Source: Cytobacillus firmus (lineage in GTDB: Bacteria > Bacillota > Bacilli > Bacillales > Cytobacillaceae). From it: 64,000 bases of DNA. Made by a program: the position numbers and the translations under genes. The stretch lies in the NCBI RefSeq assembly GCF_023715565.1, contig NZ_JAMBOJ010000007.1:40294-104293 (forward strand), in the 5' to 3' direction. Of the stretch, positions 1 to 8,202 are shown piece by piece (position 1 is the stretch's first letter; the number at the start of each line of letters is the position of its first letter). The notes under the pieces are model-generated. The model ran no database searches. It was given only the letters and a program-made list of their open reading frames with translations, and was not told where the DNA came from.

Positions 1-513
1 AGAAATCGCCTGAACAAACTCTTCGTTATCCAGCGGATTTTCTGTAATGGTTATGATCTCTGTGTCAGGGTATAGCTGTTTTGTTTTCCGGATAAGCCCT
101 TCGTAGAAATAAGAAAATTGCTTTTCATCCATATATTTGCGGTCATTCTCCCCAAATACGATAAAAGTTAAATCGATTTTCCCTAAATGCTCGGATTTCT
201 GAAGTTTATATAAACCTTCAAAGGCAGTGGCCCCACTTTGGACGATGGAATGCCTTTTGGCTTTACTCCCAAATTCACTATGCAGTTGCTTCTCAAGCCT
301 TGTAAACCATGCTGATGATTTGGATGTTGCACCTGACCCCCTGCCAATGCTGTCCCCGATAATCAGGTAATTGATATTCTCTTTTGACGACAGTTTTTGA
401 TACACGTTTGTTGGATTTGCCCCTTCAACTTTAGAAAGGCTATCAAATAAATGATACAAACCATATATAAAAGTGATGATAATAAAATATATGCCAATCT
501 TCCTTCTCTTCAT
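1..513 (-). CDS. SGNH/GDSL-family hydrolase, C-terminus cut by window edge
   Basis: The minus-strand frame is open from an ATG at 513 to the window edge (171 codons). Residues 1-25 form a hydrophobic signal or anchor segment after MKRRK. Block I reads IIGDSIGRGSG, giving the nucleophile Ser, and the GEND sequence further on matches block III. Together these indicate a secreted or membrane-anchored SGNH esterase/lipase-type hydrolase. The catalytic Asp-His block should lie beyond the edge and is not visible. A GAGGG sequence precedes the ATG. The substrate cannot be told. It is transcribed away from the genes that follow. Confidence 0.75.
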   Translation of the reverse strand, partial: MKRRKIGIYFIIITFIYGLYHLFDSLSKVEGANPTNVYQKLSSKENINYLIIGDSIGRGSGATSKSSAWFTRLEKQLHSEFGSKAKRHSIVQSGATAFEGLYKLQKSEHLGKIDLTFIVFGENDRKYMDEKQFSYFYEGLIRKTKQLYPDTEIITITENPLDNEEFVQAIS

Positions 514-586
514 TGGTTTGAATCCCTCGCTTCTTTTCTCTTACGTTTATCGTACCCCATTAATGACAAAGGGGGAAGGTTTTAAA

Positions 587-658
587 ATGGAGTTAGAGAG
601 TTTTTTGAAAAAAATAGGCATATGCACATGCGGGTCAAGTTCACCGTACATACATTAA
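587..658 (+). CDS. Candidate 23-residue Cys-containing peptide
   Basis: An ATG at 587 follows a strong GGGGGAAGG ribosome-binding site (571-579) with 7 bases of spacing, and opens a 24-codon frame. The peptide is acidic-amphipathic at its start and ends with a CTCGSSSPYIH tail containing two Cys. I do not recognise the family. It lies 39 bases upstream of a yjcZ-type sporulation gene and points the same way. The initiation signal is as good as those of the annotated genes here, but a frame this short could be chance. Confidence 0.4.
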   Translation: MELESFLKKIGICTCGSSSPYIH

Positions 659-697
659 TATTGAAAATGCCCAAGAAATCTTGTTGAGGAGTGATTA

Positions 698-868
698 ATG
701 ATGTATAAAGGTGCAGTTGCCGGTGCTGGCTACGACCAATGTTATCCAGGATATGGCTATCCTGTTGCTGGTGCTCATTATGGAGGAGGATATGGCGGTT
801 TTGCATTGATCGTCGTATTGTTCATTCTATTGATTATTATCGGAGCATGCTGCTGCGGAAATTGGTAA
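698..868 (+). CDS. yjcZ: YjcZ-family sporulation-associated miniprotein
   Basis: This 56-residue protein has a Gly/Tyr-rich N-terminal half and one hydrophobic helix (about residues 35-50, GFALIVVLFILLIII), the hallmark of the tiny YjcZ/YhfH-like sporulation membrane proteins of Bacillus. GAGGA at 686-690 favours the first of two adjacent ATG codons. The C-terminus is unusual: it ends in three consecutive Cys followed by GNW. A CATACATT sequence at 649-656 resembles a SigE-type -10, but no convincing -35 is visible. The gene is followed at once by a strong terminator. Its role in the spore or mother-cell membrane is inferred from the family. Confidence 0.75.
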   Translation: MMYKGAVAGAGYDQCYPGYGYPVAGAHYGGGYGGFALIVVLFILLIIIGACCCGNW

Positions 869-885
869 TATAATTGGATCTTGTG

Positions 886-916
886 AAGGCTGCTCGTAAT
901 GAGCAGCCTTTTATTT
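886..916 (+). terminator. Intrinsic terminator of the yjcZ-like gene
   Basis: A 10-bp perfect stem (AAGGCTGCTC/GAGCAGCCTT) with a 5-base loop is followed by TTATTT. Confidence 0.85.
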
Positions 917-1006
917 ATTGGGCAGGGTGTTATTAACGGAATTTTACATGAATTTTATAAAAACCGAACATTTTTTGATATAACTAAATAATAGTTCGTA
1001 AAAATA

Positions 1007-1035
1007 TTGACCGCATCCTCTGAATTTGATATAGT
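1007..1035 (+). promoter_or_regulatory. SigA-type promoter of the FAD-dependent dehydrogenase gene
   Basis: TTGACC (1007-1012) and TATAGT (1030-1035) are separated by exactly 17 bp and lie about 50 bp upstream of the start codon. Confidence 0.75.
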
Positions 1036-1085
1036 TACCTATGGTTAGTGATATTAACGAATAATGCGTCTGGGGGAATAGGGCG

Positions 1086-2552
1086 ATGAATGCGAATTAT
1101 GATGTGATTGTGGTCGGTGCTGGACCGGCTGGAATATTTACTTGTTATGAATTAACATTGAAAATGCCTGGAGCAAAAATTTTATTAATTGATAAAGGGC
1201 ACGATATTTATAAAAGAAATTGTCCGATTTTACAGAAAAAGATTTCGAAATGCCCGCCGGCAGCAGGAAGAAAAGAATTTGCTGGCTGCCTGCCGGCTTG
1301 CTCTATCACGAATGGATTTGGCGGAGCAGGGGCTTATTCAGATGGAAAATTCAATATAACTAGTGAGTTTGGCGGCTGGATGACCGATTATCTTCCTGAC
1401 TCCCAGGTTGTTGATTTGATAAAATATGTAGACGAAATCAATTTGAAGCATGGCGCGACTGAAAGCATTACAGACCCAATGACAGATGAAGTGAGGGATA
1501 TCGAGCGCCGCGGGTATGCAGCAGGACTTAAACTGCTTCGTGCGCAAGTCAGACATTTGGGCACCGAGCAGAATCTTGAAATCCTAAAGAGCATTTATGA
1601 ATATCTGCGTAAAAAAATTGATATGTCCTATAAGACAGAGGTTGAAGATCTTATAACAGAAAGAACCCCTGATGGCCATCGGATTATGGGAGTCAAGCTT
1701 AAGTCCGGAAATGAAGTACATGCGGAGAAGGTAGTTGTGGCTCCAGGGAGAGATGGATCAGTCTGGTTGGCAAACCTCCTCAAGTCTCGCCGCCTGAAAA
1801 TGATCAATAACCAGGTCGATATTGGAGTGCGGGTTGAAACTTCGGATATTGTTATGGAAGAGATTAATAAACATCTTTACGAAGGAAAGTTCACATTTAA
1901 TACCTCTGTCGGTACAAGAGTTCGGACATTCTGCAGCAATCCTTCCGGGCATGTTGTAGTGGAAAACCACTCAGGAATCATGCTTGCAAATGGCCATGCT
2001 TACAAAGACCCTAAGCTGGGAAGCACTAATACCAACTTTGCTCTGCTTGTATCCCATACATTTTCAGAACCGTTTGATAAGCCGAATGAATATGCTCATG
2101 AGATTTCCAGGCTTGCCAACAGCCTATCAAACGGCGGAATCATTGTTCAAAAGTATGGAGATATATTAAAAGGCAGAAGATCTACCGAAAAGAGGATTAA
2201 GGAAGGGTTCCTTGAGCCAACTTTAAAGGAAGCGGTGCCTGGCGATCTGGGCCTTGTCCTTCCATATAATACAATGAAAAGCCTGATTGAAATGACAGAG
2301 GCTTTAAATCATGTATCTCCTGGTCTTGCATCAGAACACACTTTATTCTATGGTGTGGAGGCAAAATTCTACTCTGCACGTCCGAAATTGAATGACCGTT
2401 TCGAAACGGAAATCAGCGGGCTTTATGTTGGCGGGGATGGAGCAGGAATTACGAGGGGACTTGCACAAGCAGGTGCCTGCGGTGTTTGGATTGCAAGGGA
2501 TATTATCAAAAAGACAAGTCATGCACCAGAAAGAGAACCTGCATTGGTATAA
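1086..2552 (+). CDS. FAD/NAD(P)-dependent dehydrogenase (COG2509 type)
   Basis: This 488-residue protein opens with a Rossmann FAD-binding motif (VVGAGPAGIFTCYEL, about residues 8-22) and carries a second dinucleotide signature near the C-terminus (YVGGDGAGITRGLAQAG). Conserved Cys occur at CPxxQ-like and GCLPAC sites in the first 80 residues. The layout matches the uncharacterised FAD-dependent dehydrogenases of COG2509, whose substrate is unknown. The start has a GGGGGAAT ribosome site. The gene is monocistronic, between its own promoter and a strong terminator. Its closeness to the lysine cluster may be coincidental. Confidence 0.85.
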   Translation: MNANYDVIVVGAGPAGIFTCYELTLKMPGAKILLIDKGHDIYKRNCPILQKKISKCPPAAGRKEFAGCLPACSITNGFGGAGAYSDGKFNITSEFGGWMTDYLPDSQVVDLIKYVDEINLKHGATESITDPMTDEVRDIERRGYAAGLKLLRAQVRHLGTEQNLEILKSIYEYLRKKIDMSYKTEVEDLITERTPDGHRIMGVKLKSGNEVHAEKVVVAPGRDGSVWLANLLKSRRLKMINNQVDIGVRVETSDIVMEEINKHLYEGKFTFNTSVGTRVRTFCSNPSGHVVVENHSGIMLANGHAYKDPKLGSTNTNFALLVSHTFSEPFDKPNEYAHEISRLANSLSNGGIIVQKYGDILKGRRSTEKRIKEGFLEPTLKEAVPGDLGLVLPYNTMKSLIEMTEALNHVSPGLASEHTLFYGVEAKFYSARPKLNDRFETEISGLYVGGDGAGITRGLAQAGACGVWIARDIIKKTSHAPEREPALV

Positions 2553-2612
2553 AAGTACAAAGGTTTGGAAGTATAATATGGATTGAACAGAATGAGGAAA
2601 ATGATTCTTGGG

Positions 2613-2641
2613 CAGCCGCTATCCAGCGGCTGTTTTTTTTT
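2613..2641 (+). terminator. Intrinsic terminator of the FAD dehydrogenase gene
   Basis: The stem CAGCCGCT/AGCGGCTG is followed by a run of nine T. Confidence 0.9.
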
Positions 2642-2838
2642 CGGCAAAAATAGATCACTCTGCAAAATTCTTTTATGAAAGATTTCTTAAGTGACTTCAT
2701 ACAATTTACTATATTGCCATTTGGTAGAGAATATCTGCCTTGTAGAATTGAAGATTTGCTGTGAAAGGTCATGAGCCATCGGCGGATAATGATTAGCCGC
2801 AGGCAAATTTCGCAATTATAGTTGGAGGGAGTACGCTG

Positions 2839-4197
2839 ATGAACCAATCGAGTTTAATTAAGCCGATGCTTGATGCACAGTACCCCATCATAGATTATGG
2901 AAGGGGAGTTTATCTATATGATACGGACGGAAAGAAATACCTGGATGCATCATCCGGTGCGATAACAGCTAATATTGGCCATGGTGTGGCGGAAATCATT
3001 GAGGCAATGCATGAACAGGCTAAGAAAGTCTCTTTTGTGTATCGATCGCAATTTACGAGCGGGGCAGCTGAAAAGCTTGCCCATAAAATAGCGGAGGCTG
3101 CGATTGGTGATTTGAATTGGAGCTTTTTTGTGAACAGCGGGTCTGAGGCAACTGAAACAGCTATGAAAATAGCGATTCAGTACTGGCAGGAAAAAGGTAT
3201 TATGACAAAAACAAAGGTGCTCTCAAGATGGATGAGCTATCATGGCATAACCCTGGGAGCTTTATCAATGTCAGGACATACGGGCAGAAGGGCTCGCTTC
3301 ATACCGCTGCTTGAGGATTTTCCAGTCGTTCATCCGCCCTATTGCTATAGGTGCCCATACAGTCTTGAAGCGCCTGAATGCGGTTATTTGTGTGCCCATG
3401 AACTTGAAACTGTCATTAAACGAATAGGGTCAGAGAATATTGCTGCATTTATCGCAGAACCAGTCATTGGCGCTGCAGGCGGTGCTATTACCCCTCCAAA
3501 GGATTACTACCGGATAATCAAAGAAATTTGTGACCGGTATGACATTTTATTTATTGCTGATGAGGTTATGACTGGGTTTGGCAGAACGGGGACAATGCTT
3601 GCCTGCGAGCAATGGAATGTAAAGCCTGATATTGTGGCCCTTGGAAAAGGAATGGGAGCCGGGTATGCACCGATAGCGGCTGCCCTTGTAAGCGATGAGG
3701 TTATGAAACCTATATTGGCAGGGTCAAAGAGCATAATGAGTGGTCATACCTTGAGTGCTAATCCGCAGTCATGTGCAGTTTCGCTGGCAGTGCTTGAATA
3801 CATCGAGAAAAATAACATCATTCCTGAAGTGGAGAGCAAAGGTGTGTATTTGAGTAATAAATTGACTAAGCTGCAATCCAAATTTTCCTTTATTGGTGAT
3901 GTAAGGGGAAAAGGGCTGATGGTCGGACTTGAATTTGTAAAGGACCCTCTGACAAAAGAGCCGTATACAAAAAGCTTCGGTTTGACCCAGAGACTAATAC
4001 AGGAAGCACAGGACCAAGGTCTGCTTATTTATCCAGCTGGTGCGGGCACAAATGGTACTGACGGGGATGCCGTATTGATTGCACCGCCGCTGACTATTAC
4101 CAAAAGGGAAATCGATGATCTGGTAAAAAGGTTTGAAAAGACTTTGCAGGTTTTCTTAGAAAATCATTTGATCCCTGTTGAGGGAGAGGATGAATAA
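2839..4197 (+). CDS. yodT: Class III PLP aminotransferase, YodT-like
   Basis: This 452-residue class III (omega) aminotransferase shows the expected glycine-rich and acidic signatures: NSGSEATETAMKIA for cofactor phosphate binding, FIADEVMTGFGRTG for the PLP-ring Asp, and ALGKGMGAGYAPIAA with the Schiff-base Lys. It starts at an ATG after GGAGGGAG. It is the first gene of the lysine cluster and is followed 2 bases later by the CoA-transferase genes, as in B. subtilis yodT-yodS-yodR-yodQ although the order is reversed relative to kamA. Inferred role: transamination of N6-acetyl-beta-lysine to a 3-oxo acid. No convincing promoter is visible upstream. Confidence 0.85.
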   Translation: MNQSSLIKPMLDAQYPIIDYGRGVYLYDTDGKKYLDASSGAITANIGHGVAEIIEAMHEQAKKVSFVYRSQFTSGAAEKLAHKIAEAAIGDLNWSFFVNSGSEATETAMKIAIQYWQEKGIMTKTKVLSRWMSYHGITLGALSMSGHTGRRARFIPLLEDFPVVHPPYCYRCPYSLEAPECGYLCAHELETVIKRIGSENIAAFIAEPVIGAAGGAITPPKDYYRIIKEICDRYDILFIADEVMTGFGRTGTMLACEQWNVKPDIVALGKGMGAGYAPIAAALVSDEVMKPILAGSKSIMSGHTLSANPQSCAVSLAVLEYIEKNNIIPEVESKGVYLSNKLTKLQSKFSFIGDVRGKGLMVGLEFVKDPLTKEPYTKSFGLTQRLIQEAQDQGLLIYPAGAGTNGTDGDAVLIAPPLTITKREIDDLVKRFEKTLQVFLENHLIPVEGEDE

Positions 4198-4199
4198 CA

Positions 4200-4892
4200 A
4201 TGGAGAACACATTTAATAAGATTATTGAACTTGATGTTGCAATGAAGCATTTTCGGGACGGCATGATCATTATGTTTGGCGGCTTCGGCGGAATTGGCAC
4301 TCCTCCGACCCTTATTGACGGCATATTGGATAATGGATACAAAGATTTAACACTTATTGGAAATGATGCAGGCTTTCCCCATATTGGGATCGGGAAGGTG
4401 GTAAGCCAAGGAAGGGCAAAGAAAATGATTGCTTCTCATATTGGATCAAATCCCGTTGCCGGCCAACTAATGACAGATGGGAGGATGGAAGTGGAATTTT
4501 CACCCCAGGGGATATTGGCAGAAAGAATACGCGCTGGAGGAGTCGGAATACCTGCCATCCTTTCAGACATTGGACTTGATAACGACATAGTGACCGGCAA
4601 TAAGCAAACATGCATTATGGGCGGAAAAAAGTATCTTGTCGAGACGGCACTGACTGCAAATATATCGATTGTTTTTGCTAAAAAAGCTGATCCTTACGGG
4701 AACTTAGTTTTTGACAAAAGTGCCAGAAACACAAACCCGCTTGTCGCCATGGCTGGTGATATGACAATTGCGGAAGTGGAGGAGATTGTCCCGCTTGGCA
4801 GCCTGGATCCGGATGAAATTATCACACCGGGCGTTTTCGTTAATTATATCGTTCCATCCAAAGGGGTGAATTGGAAATGGGCATGGGAGTAG
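4200..4892 (+). CDS. yodS: 3-oxoacid CoA-transferase subunit A, YodS-like
   Basis: This 230-residue protein has the glycine-rich start of the CoA-transferase A subunit (MFGGFGGIGTPPTLIDG, about residues 21-37) and the usual subunit length. It pairs with the next gene to form a heteromeric SCOT/acetoacetate-type CoA-transferase. The start lies 2 bases after the yodT stop, with GGGAGAGG as ribosome site, and the end overlaps yodR, so the genes are translationally coupled. Inferred substrate in this cluster: the 3-oxo acid produced from acetyl-beta-lysine. The substrate is not shown by the sequence. Confidence 0.85.
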   Translation: MENTFNKIIELDVAMKHFRDGMIIMFGGFGGIGTPPTLIDGILDNGYKDLTLIGNDAGFPHIGIGKVVSQGRAKKMIASHIGSNPVAGQLMTDGRMEVEFSPQGILAERIRAGGVGIPAILSDIGLDNDIVTGNKQTCIMGGKKYLVETALTANISIVFAKKADPYGNLVFDKSARNTNPLVAMAGDMTIAEVEEIVPLGSLDPDEIITPGVFVNYIVPSKGVNWKWAWE

Positions 4893-5539
4893 AGATTAGA
4901 AATCGTATTGCCAAACGTGCTGCGGAGGAAATAAAGAATGGGATGATTGTAAATCTCGGTATTGGAATCCCATCGCTTGTCCCCAATCATTTGCCTGCCG
5001 GGACAAATGTAATGTTTCATGCGGAAAATGGCATTACAGGTATGGGGCCAAGTCCGGAGAAAGGGAAGGAAGATGAGAATCTCTGCAATGCAGGAGGTTT
5101 CCCGGTCTCAATTGTAAAAGGTGCTTCATATTGCGACAGCACCATTGCATTCGGGATGATACGCAGAGGTCGGGTTGATATGACAATTCTTGGCTCCCTG
5201 GAGGTAAGCGGAAAAGGAGATTTGGCCAATTGGATTGTGCCGGGAAAAAAAGTTCCCGGCATGGGCGGTGCAATGGAGCTTGCCCAAAAAGCCAAAAAAG
5301 TTATTGTCCTAATGAACCAGACAGACAAGTACGGGAACCCCAAAATTGTTGACGAGTGCACCCTTCCTCTTACATCAGCACGCTGTGTAAACATGATTAT
5401 TACAGAGATGGCTGTCTTTCAAATATCATCTCATGGACTCACACTGACTGACTTGTTTACACCGTACTCTATAAATGAAGTTAGGGCAAAGACTGGCTGC
5501 AGTTTTACAATTGCTGAGAATGTGAGAGTGATTAATTGA
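4877..5539 (+). CDS. yodR: 3-oxoacid CoA-transferase subunit B, YodR-like
   Basis: I place the start at the ATG at 4877 (220 residues) because AAGGGGTG at 4861-4868 then lies 8 bases upstream; an in-frame TTG at 4871 would be too close. The protein has the subunit B signature HAENGITGMG with the catalytic Glu (residue 50 from this start) that forms the glutamyl-CoA thioester. It overlaps yodS by 16 bases, consistent with a coupled two-subunit enzyme. It ends 39 bases before yodQ. Confidence 0.87.
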   Translation: MGMGVEIRNRIAKRAAEEIKNGMIVNLGIGIPSLVPNHLPAGTNVMFHAENGITGMGPSPEKGKEDENLCNAGGFPVSIVKGASYCDSTIAFGMIRRGRVDMTILGSLEVSGKGDLANWIVPGKKVPGMGGAMELAQKAKKVIVLMNQTDKYGNPKIVDECTLPLTSARCVNMIITEMAVFQISSHGLTLTDLFTPYSINEVRAKTGCSFTIAENVRVIN

Positions 5540-5578
5540 TAGATTTATTTCCCTTGGTCTATAAAAAGGAGTGAGAAT

Positions 5579-6856
5579 ATGAATGCTCATGCAAAGATAA
5601 AACAATGGTTGGAAGAAAATAAGCAAAGAGGAACAAGGCTTCTCCAGCAACTGGTCCAGGAAGGCAGCATCCGCGGAAATGAAAGCAGTGCACAGGCCAT
5701 CATCATAGAAAAATGCCGCAAACTTGGACTAACCCTTGATATTTGGGAAATCGGCAAGGAACAATTGATAATGCATCCTGCCTTTTGTTCAGATCGAAAG
5801 GATTTTTCCGGAAACCCCAATGTGGTGGCTGTTTTGAAAGGAACAGGCGGAGGAAGGTCCATCATCCTCAATGGCCATATTGATGTCGTTCCGGAAGGAG
5901 ACCGAAATGATTGGGAACATGATCCATTTAGCGGCAGGGTTGAAGATGGAAAGCTATTTGGCAGGGGTTCAACCGATATGAAAGGCGGCACCGTTTCGCT
6001 CCTGCTTGCCATGGAAGCCATTATTGAGCTTGGAATCAAGCTTAAAGGCGATGTGATTTTTCAAAGTGTCATAGAAGAAGAAAGCGGCGGGGCTGGAACA
6101 TTGGCAGCAGTCCTCAGGGGATATTCTGCCGATGGGGCAATCATTCCTGAACCGACTAATATGAAACTGTTCCCAAAACAGCAGGGCTCAATGTGGTTTC
6201 GGATATCAGTCAAAGGACGTTCAGCACACGGAGGAACCAGATATGAGGGCATCAATGCCATTGAAAAAGCCATTTATGTGATAACAAAGCTTCAGGAGCT
6301 TGAGAAGGTAAGGAACCTTAAAATTGAAGACCCGCTTTATTCAAATATCCCGATTCCGATTCCTATTAATATAGGAAAAATATACAGCGGAGAATGGCCA
6401 TCTTCCGTGCCGGATATAGCTGTCATAGAGGGAAGGATGGGGGTAGCCCCGGATGAAGAGATGAAATCTGCCGAAAAAGAGCTGGAGGATTGCCTGAAGG
6501 AAGCGGTCCAACATGATGAATGGCTTAAAAGGAATCCTCCTCAAGTTGAATGGTTTGGCGGACGTTGGCTGCCTGGTGATCTGGAGCAGGATCATCTTTT
6601 AATGGCTGTATTATCTGAATCCTTTGAAACAGTAAAAGGAAAACAGCCGGCAGTTGAAGCATCACCTTGGGGAACGGATGGAGGCATATTATCCAAAGTA
6701 GGAAATACACCTGTTGTTGTCTTTGGGCCAGGTGTAACGGAAGCCGCCCATGATGTAAACGAATTTATTTTTTTAGGGGAAGTTTTTGATGCGGCTGAAA
6801 TTATTGCTCTGGCCATACTGGAATGGTGCGGTATTAATCAGGGAGAGGGGAAATAA
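5579..6856 (+). CDS. yodQ: M20-family zinc amidohydrolase, YodQ-like deacylase
   Basis: This 425-residue ArgE/DapE/ACY1-type metallopeptidase shows the family's metal ligands in order: GHIDVVP (His, Asp), GRGSTDMKGG (bridging Asp), EEESGG (catalytic base and ligand Glu) and EPT. The ribosome site AAGGAGTGAG is ideal. In the cluster the likely task is removal of the acetyl group added by YodP, giving 4-aminobutyrate or its CoA ester. That is inference from context, because the family hydrolyses many N-acyl amines. It is followed 2 bases later by the transaminase gene. Confidence 0.85.
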   Translation: MNAHAKIKQWLEENKQRGTRLLQQLVQEGSIRGNESSAQAIIIEKCRKLGLTLDIWEIGKEQLIMHPAFCSDRKDFSGNPNVVAVLKGTGGGRSIILNGHIDVVPEGDRNDWEHDPFSGRVEDGKLFGRGSTDMKGGTVSLLLAMEAIIELGIKLKGDVIFQSVIEEESGGAGTLAAVLRGYSADGAIIPEPTNMKLFPKQQGSMWFRISVKGRSAHGGTRYEGINAIEKAIYVITKLQELEKVRNLKIEDPLYSNIPIPIPINIGKIYSGEWPSSVPDIAVIEGRMGVAPDEEMKSAEKELEDCLKEAVQHDEWLKRNPPQVEWFGGRWLPGDLEQDHLLMAVLSESFETVKGKQPAVEASPWGTDGGILSKVGNTPVVVFGPGVTEAAHDVNEFIFLGEVFDAAEIIALAILEWCGINQGEGK

Positions 6857-6858
6857 AA

Positions 6859-8190
6859 ATGGGATCAATTAATATAAGAACAGAGCTGCCGGGACCAAAA
6901 GGGAAGGAATTATTGGCTAAAAAGGAGAAGAATGTTCCAAAGGGGCCATTTAACACGATGCAGACATTTGCTGTTAAAGGGGTTGGAGCACTTCTGACAG
7001 ATATAGATGGAAATACGTTTCTTGATTTTGCGGGGGCCATTGGTACACTGAATGTTGGACATTGTCCGCCAAGGGTTATTGAAGCGCTGCATGCCCAAAT
7101 TGACCAATATCTTCACCCGTGCTTCCATGTCATGATGTATGAGCCTTATATCAAGCTGGCAGAGAAACTAAACAGTATTACACCAGGCAATCACAGCAAA
7201 AAAACCTTCTTTTTAAGCACCGGAGCAGAGGCAGTTGAAAATGCGGTTAAAATAGCAAGGAAATTTACAGGCAGAAAAGGAATTATATCATTTGAAAGGG
7301 GCTTTCATGGCCGTACCTATATGTCCATGAGTTTAACGAGTAAAGTAAAACCGTATAAATATGAATTCGGGCCATTTGCACCGGAAACGTATAAATGGCC
7401 TTATCCTTATTATTATCGCAGCGAGGGGCTGAAGGATAAAGCCCATGATAATGTCCTGCTTAAAAAATTCGAAACGTTTTTTCTGAGCGAGGTGCCGCCT
7501 GAAGAAATAGCTGCTATCATTATGGAACCTGTTCAGGGTGAAGGCGGTTTTGTCATGCCGTCGTCCCATTTTGTAAAAGGTGTTAAAGAGCTTTGTGAAA
7601 AACATGGAATCCTATTTATCGCTGATGAGGTGCAGACAGGATTTGGCAGGACAGGCAAAATGTTTGCCATGGAGCATTATGATGTTGTGCCGGATCTTAT
7701 GACCATGTCTAAATCAATCGGTGCAGGATTGCCGATCAGTGCTGTAACTGGAAGGGCAGATATAATGGATTCACCGAATATCGGTGAAATCGGCGGAACT
7801 TACGGAGGCAGTCCGCTAGGGTGTGCAGCTGCCTTAGAAGTGATTCGGACAATTGAGGAAGAAGGATTATTAGAAAGAGCAAATGAAATCGGAAGCCTTT
7901 TCACTGAAAAATTTTCCGGTTTTCCTTTAAAATATAAGCAAGTGGGTGAAGTACGTTCTTTAGGAGCAATGTGTGCCATTGAATTTGTTAAAGATCAGGA
8001 AACAAAGGAACCAAATAAAGAAATCGTTCAGGAAATCCTGTCGAAGGCACACAAGCGCGGCCTCATCGTAATGAGCGCCGGCTTATATGGCAATATTATT
8101 CGTTTGCTCAGTCCGCTTGTTACAACCAATGAACAGCTCAATGAAGGATTTTCCGTATTGGAAGAAGTAATAGGTGAATGCTGCACATAA
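6859..8190 (+). CDS. gabT: 4-aminobutyrate-type transaminase (GabT-like)
   Basis: This 443-residue class III aminotransferase is clearly different from the one at 2839. It has FLSTGAEAVENAVKIAR, FIADEVQTGFGRTGKMFAMEHYDVVPD and a PLP-binding Lys in MSKSIGAGLP, which are typical of GABA transaminases in length and sequence. Tight spacing to yodQ (2 bases) and to the aldehyde dehydrogenase (12 bases) supports one operon. A GabT/GabD pair placed inside a kam cluster suggests that GABA released from the lysine route is converted to succinate semialdehyde here. Ornithine- or putrescine-type activity cannot be excluded. Confidence 0.8.
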   Translation: MGSINIRTELPGPKGKELLAKKEKNVPKGPFNTMQTFAVKGVGALLTDIDGNTFLDFAGAIGTLNVGHCPPRVIEALHAQIDQYLHPCFHVMMYEPYIKLAEKLNSITPGNHSKKTFFLSTGAEAVENAVKIARKFTGRKGIISFERGFHGRTYMSMSLTSKVKPYKYEFGPFAPETYKWPYPYYYRSEGLKDKAHDNVLLKKFETFFLSEVPPEEIAAIIMEPVQGEGGFVMPSSHFVKGVKELCEKHGILFIADEVQTGFGRTGKMFAMEHYDVVPDLMTMSKSIGAGLPISAVTGRADIMDSPNIGEIGGTYGGSPLGCAAALEVIRTIEEEGLLERANEIGSLFTEKFSGFPLKYKQVGEVRSLGAMCAIEFVKDQETKEPNKEIVQEILSKAHKRGLIVMSAGLYGNIIRLLSPLVTTNEQLNEGFSVLEEVIGECCT

Positions 8191-8202
8191 GGAGGAATTC
8201 CA

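Noticed and set aside
2784..2797. GG-N10-GC before yodT as a second sigma-54 promoter
   Set aside because: Only the invariant dinucleotides match; the flanking bases of both elements are wrong.
5017..5394. 125-codon minus-strand frame inside yodR
   Set aside because: Antisense to a conserved CoA-transferase subunit; no initiation signal.
5587..6039. 150-codon minus-strand frame inside yodQ
   Set aside because: It is fully antisense to a clear M20 enzyme gene, with Ser/Pro-rich composition typical of a shadow frame.
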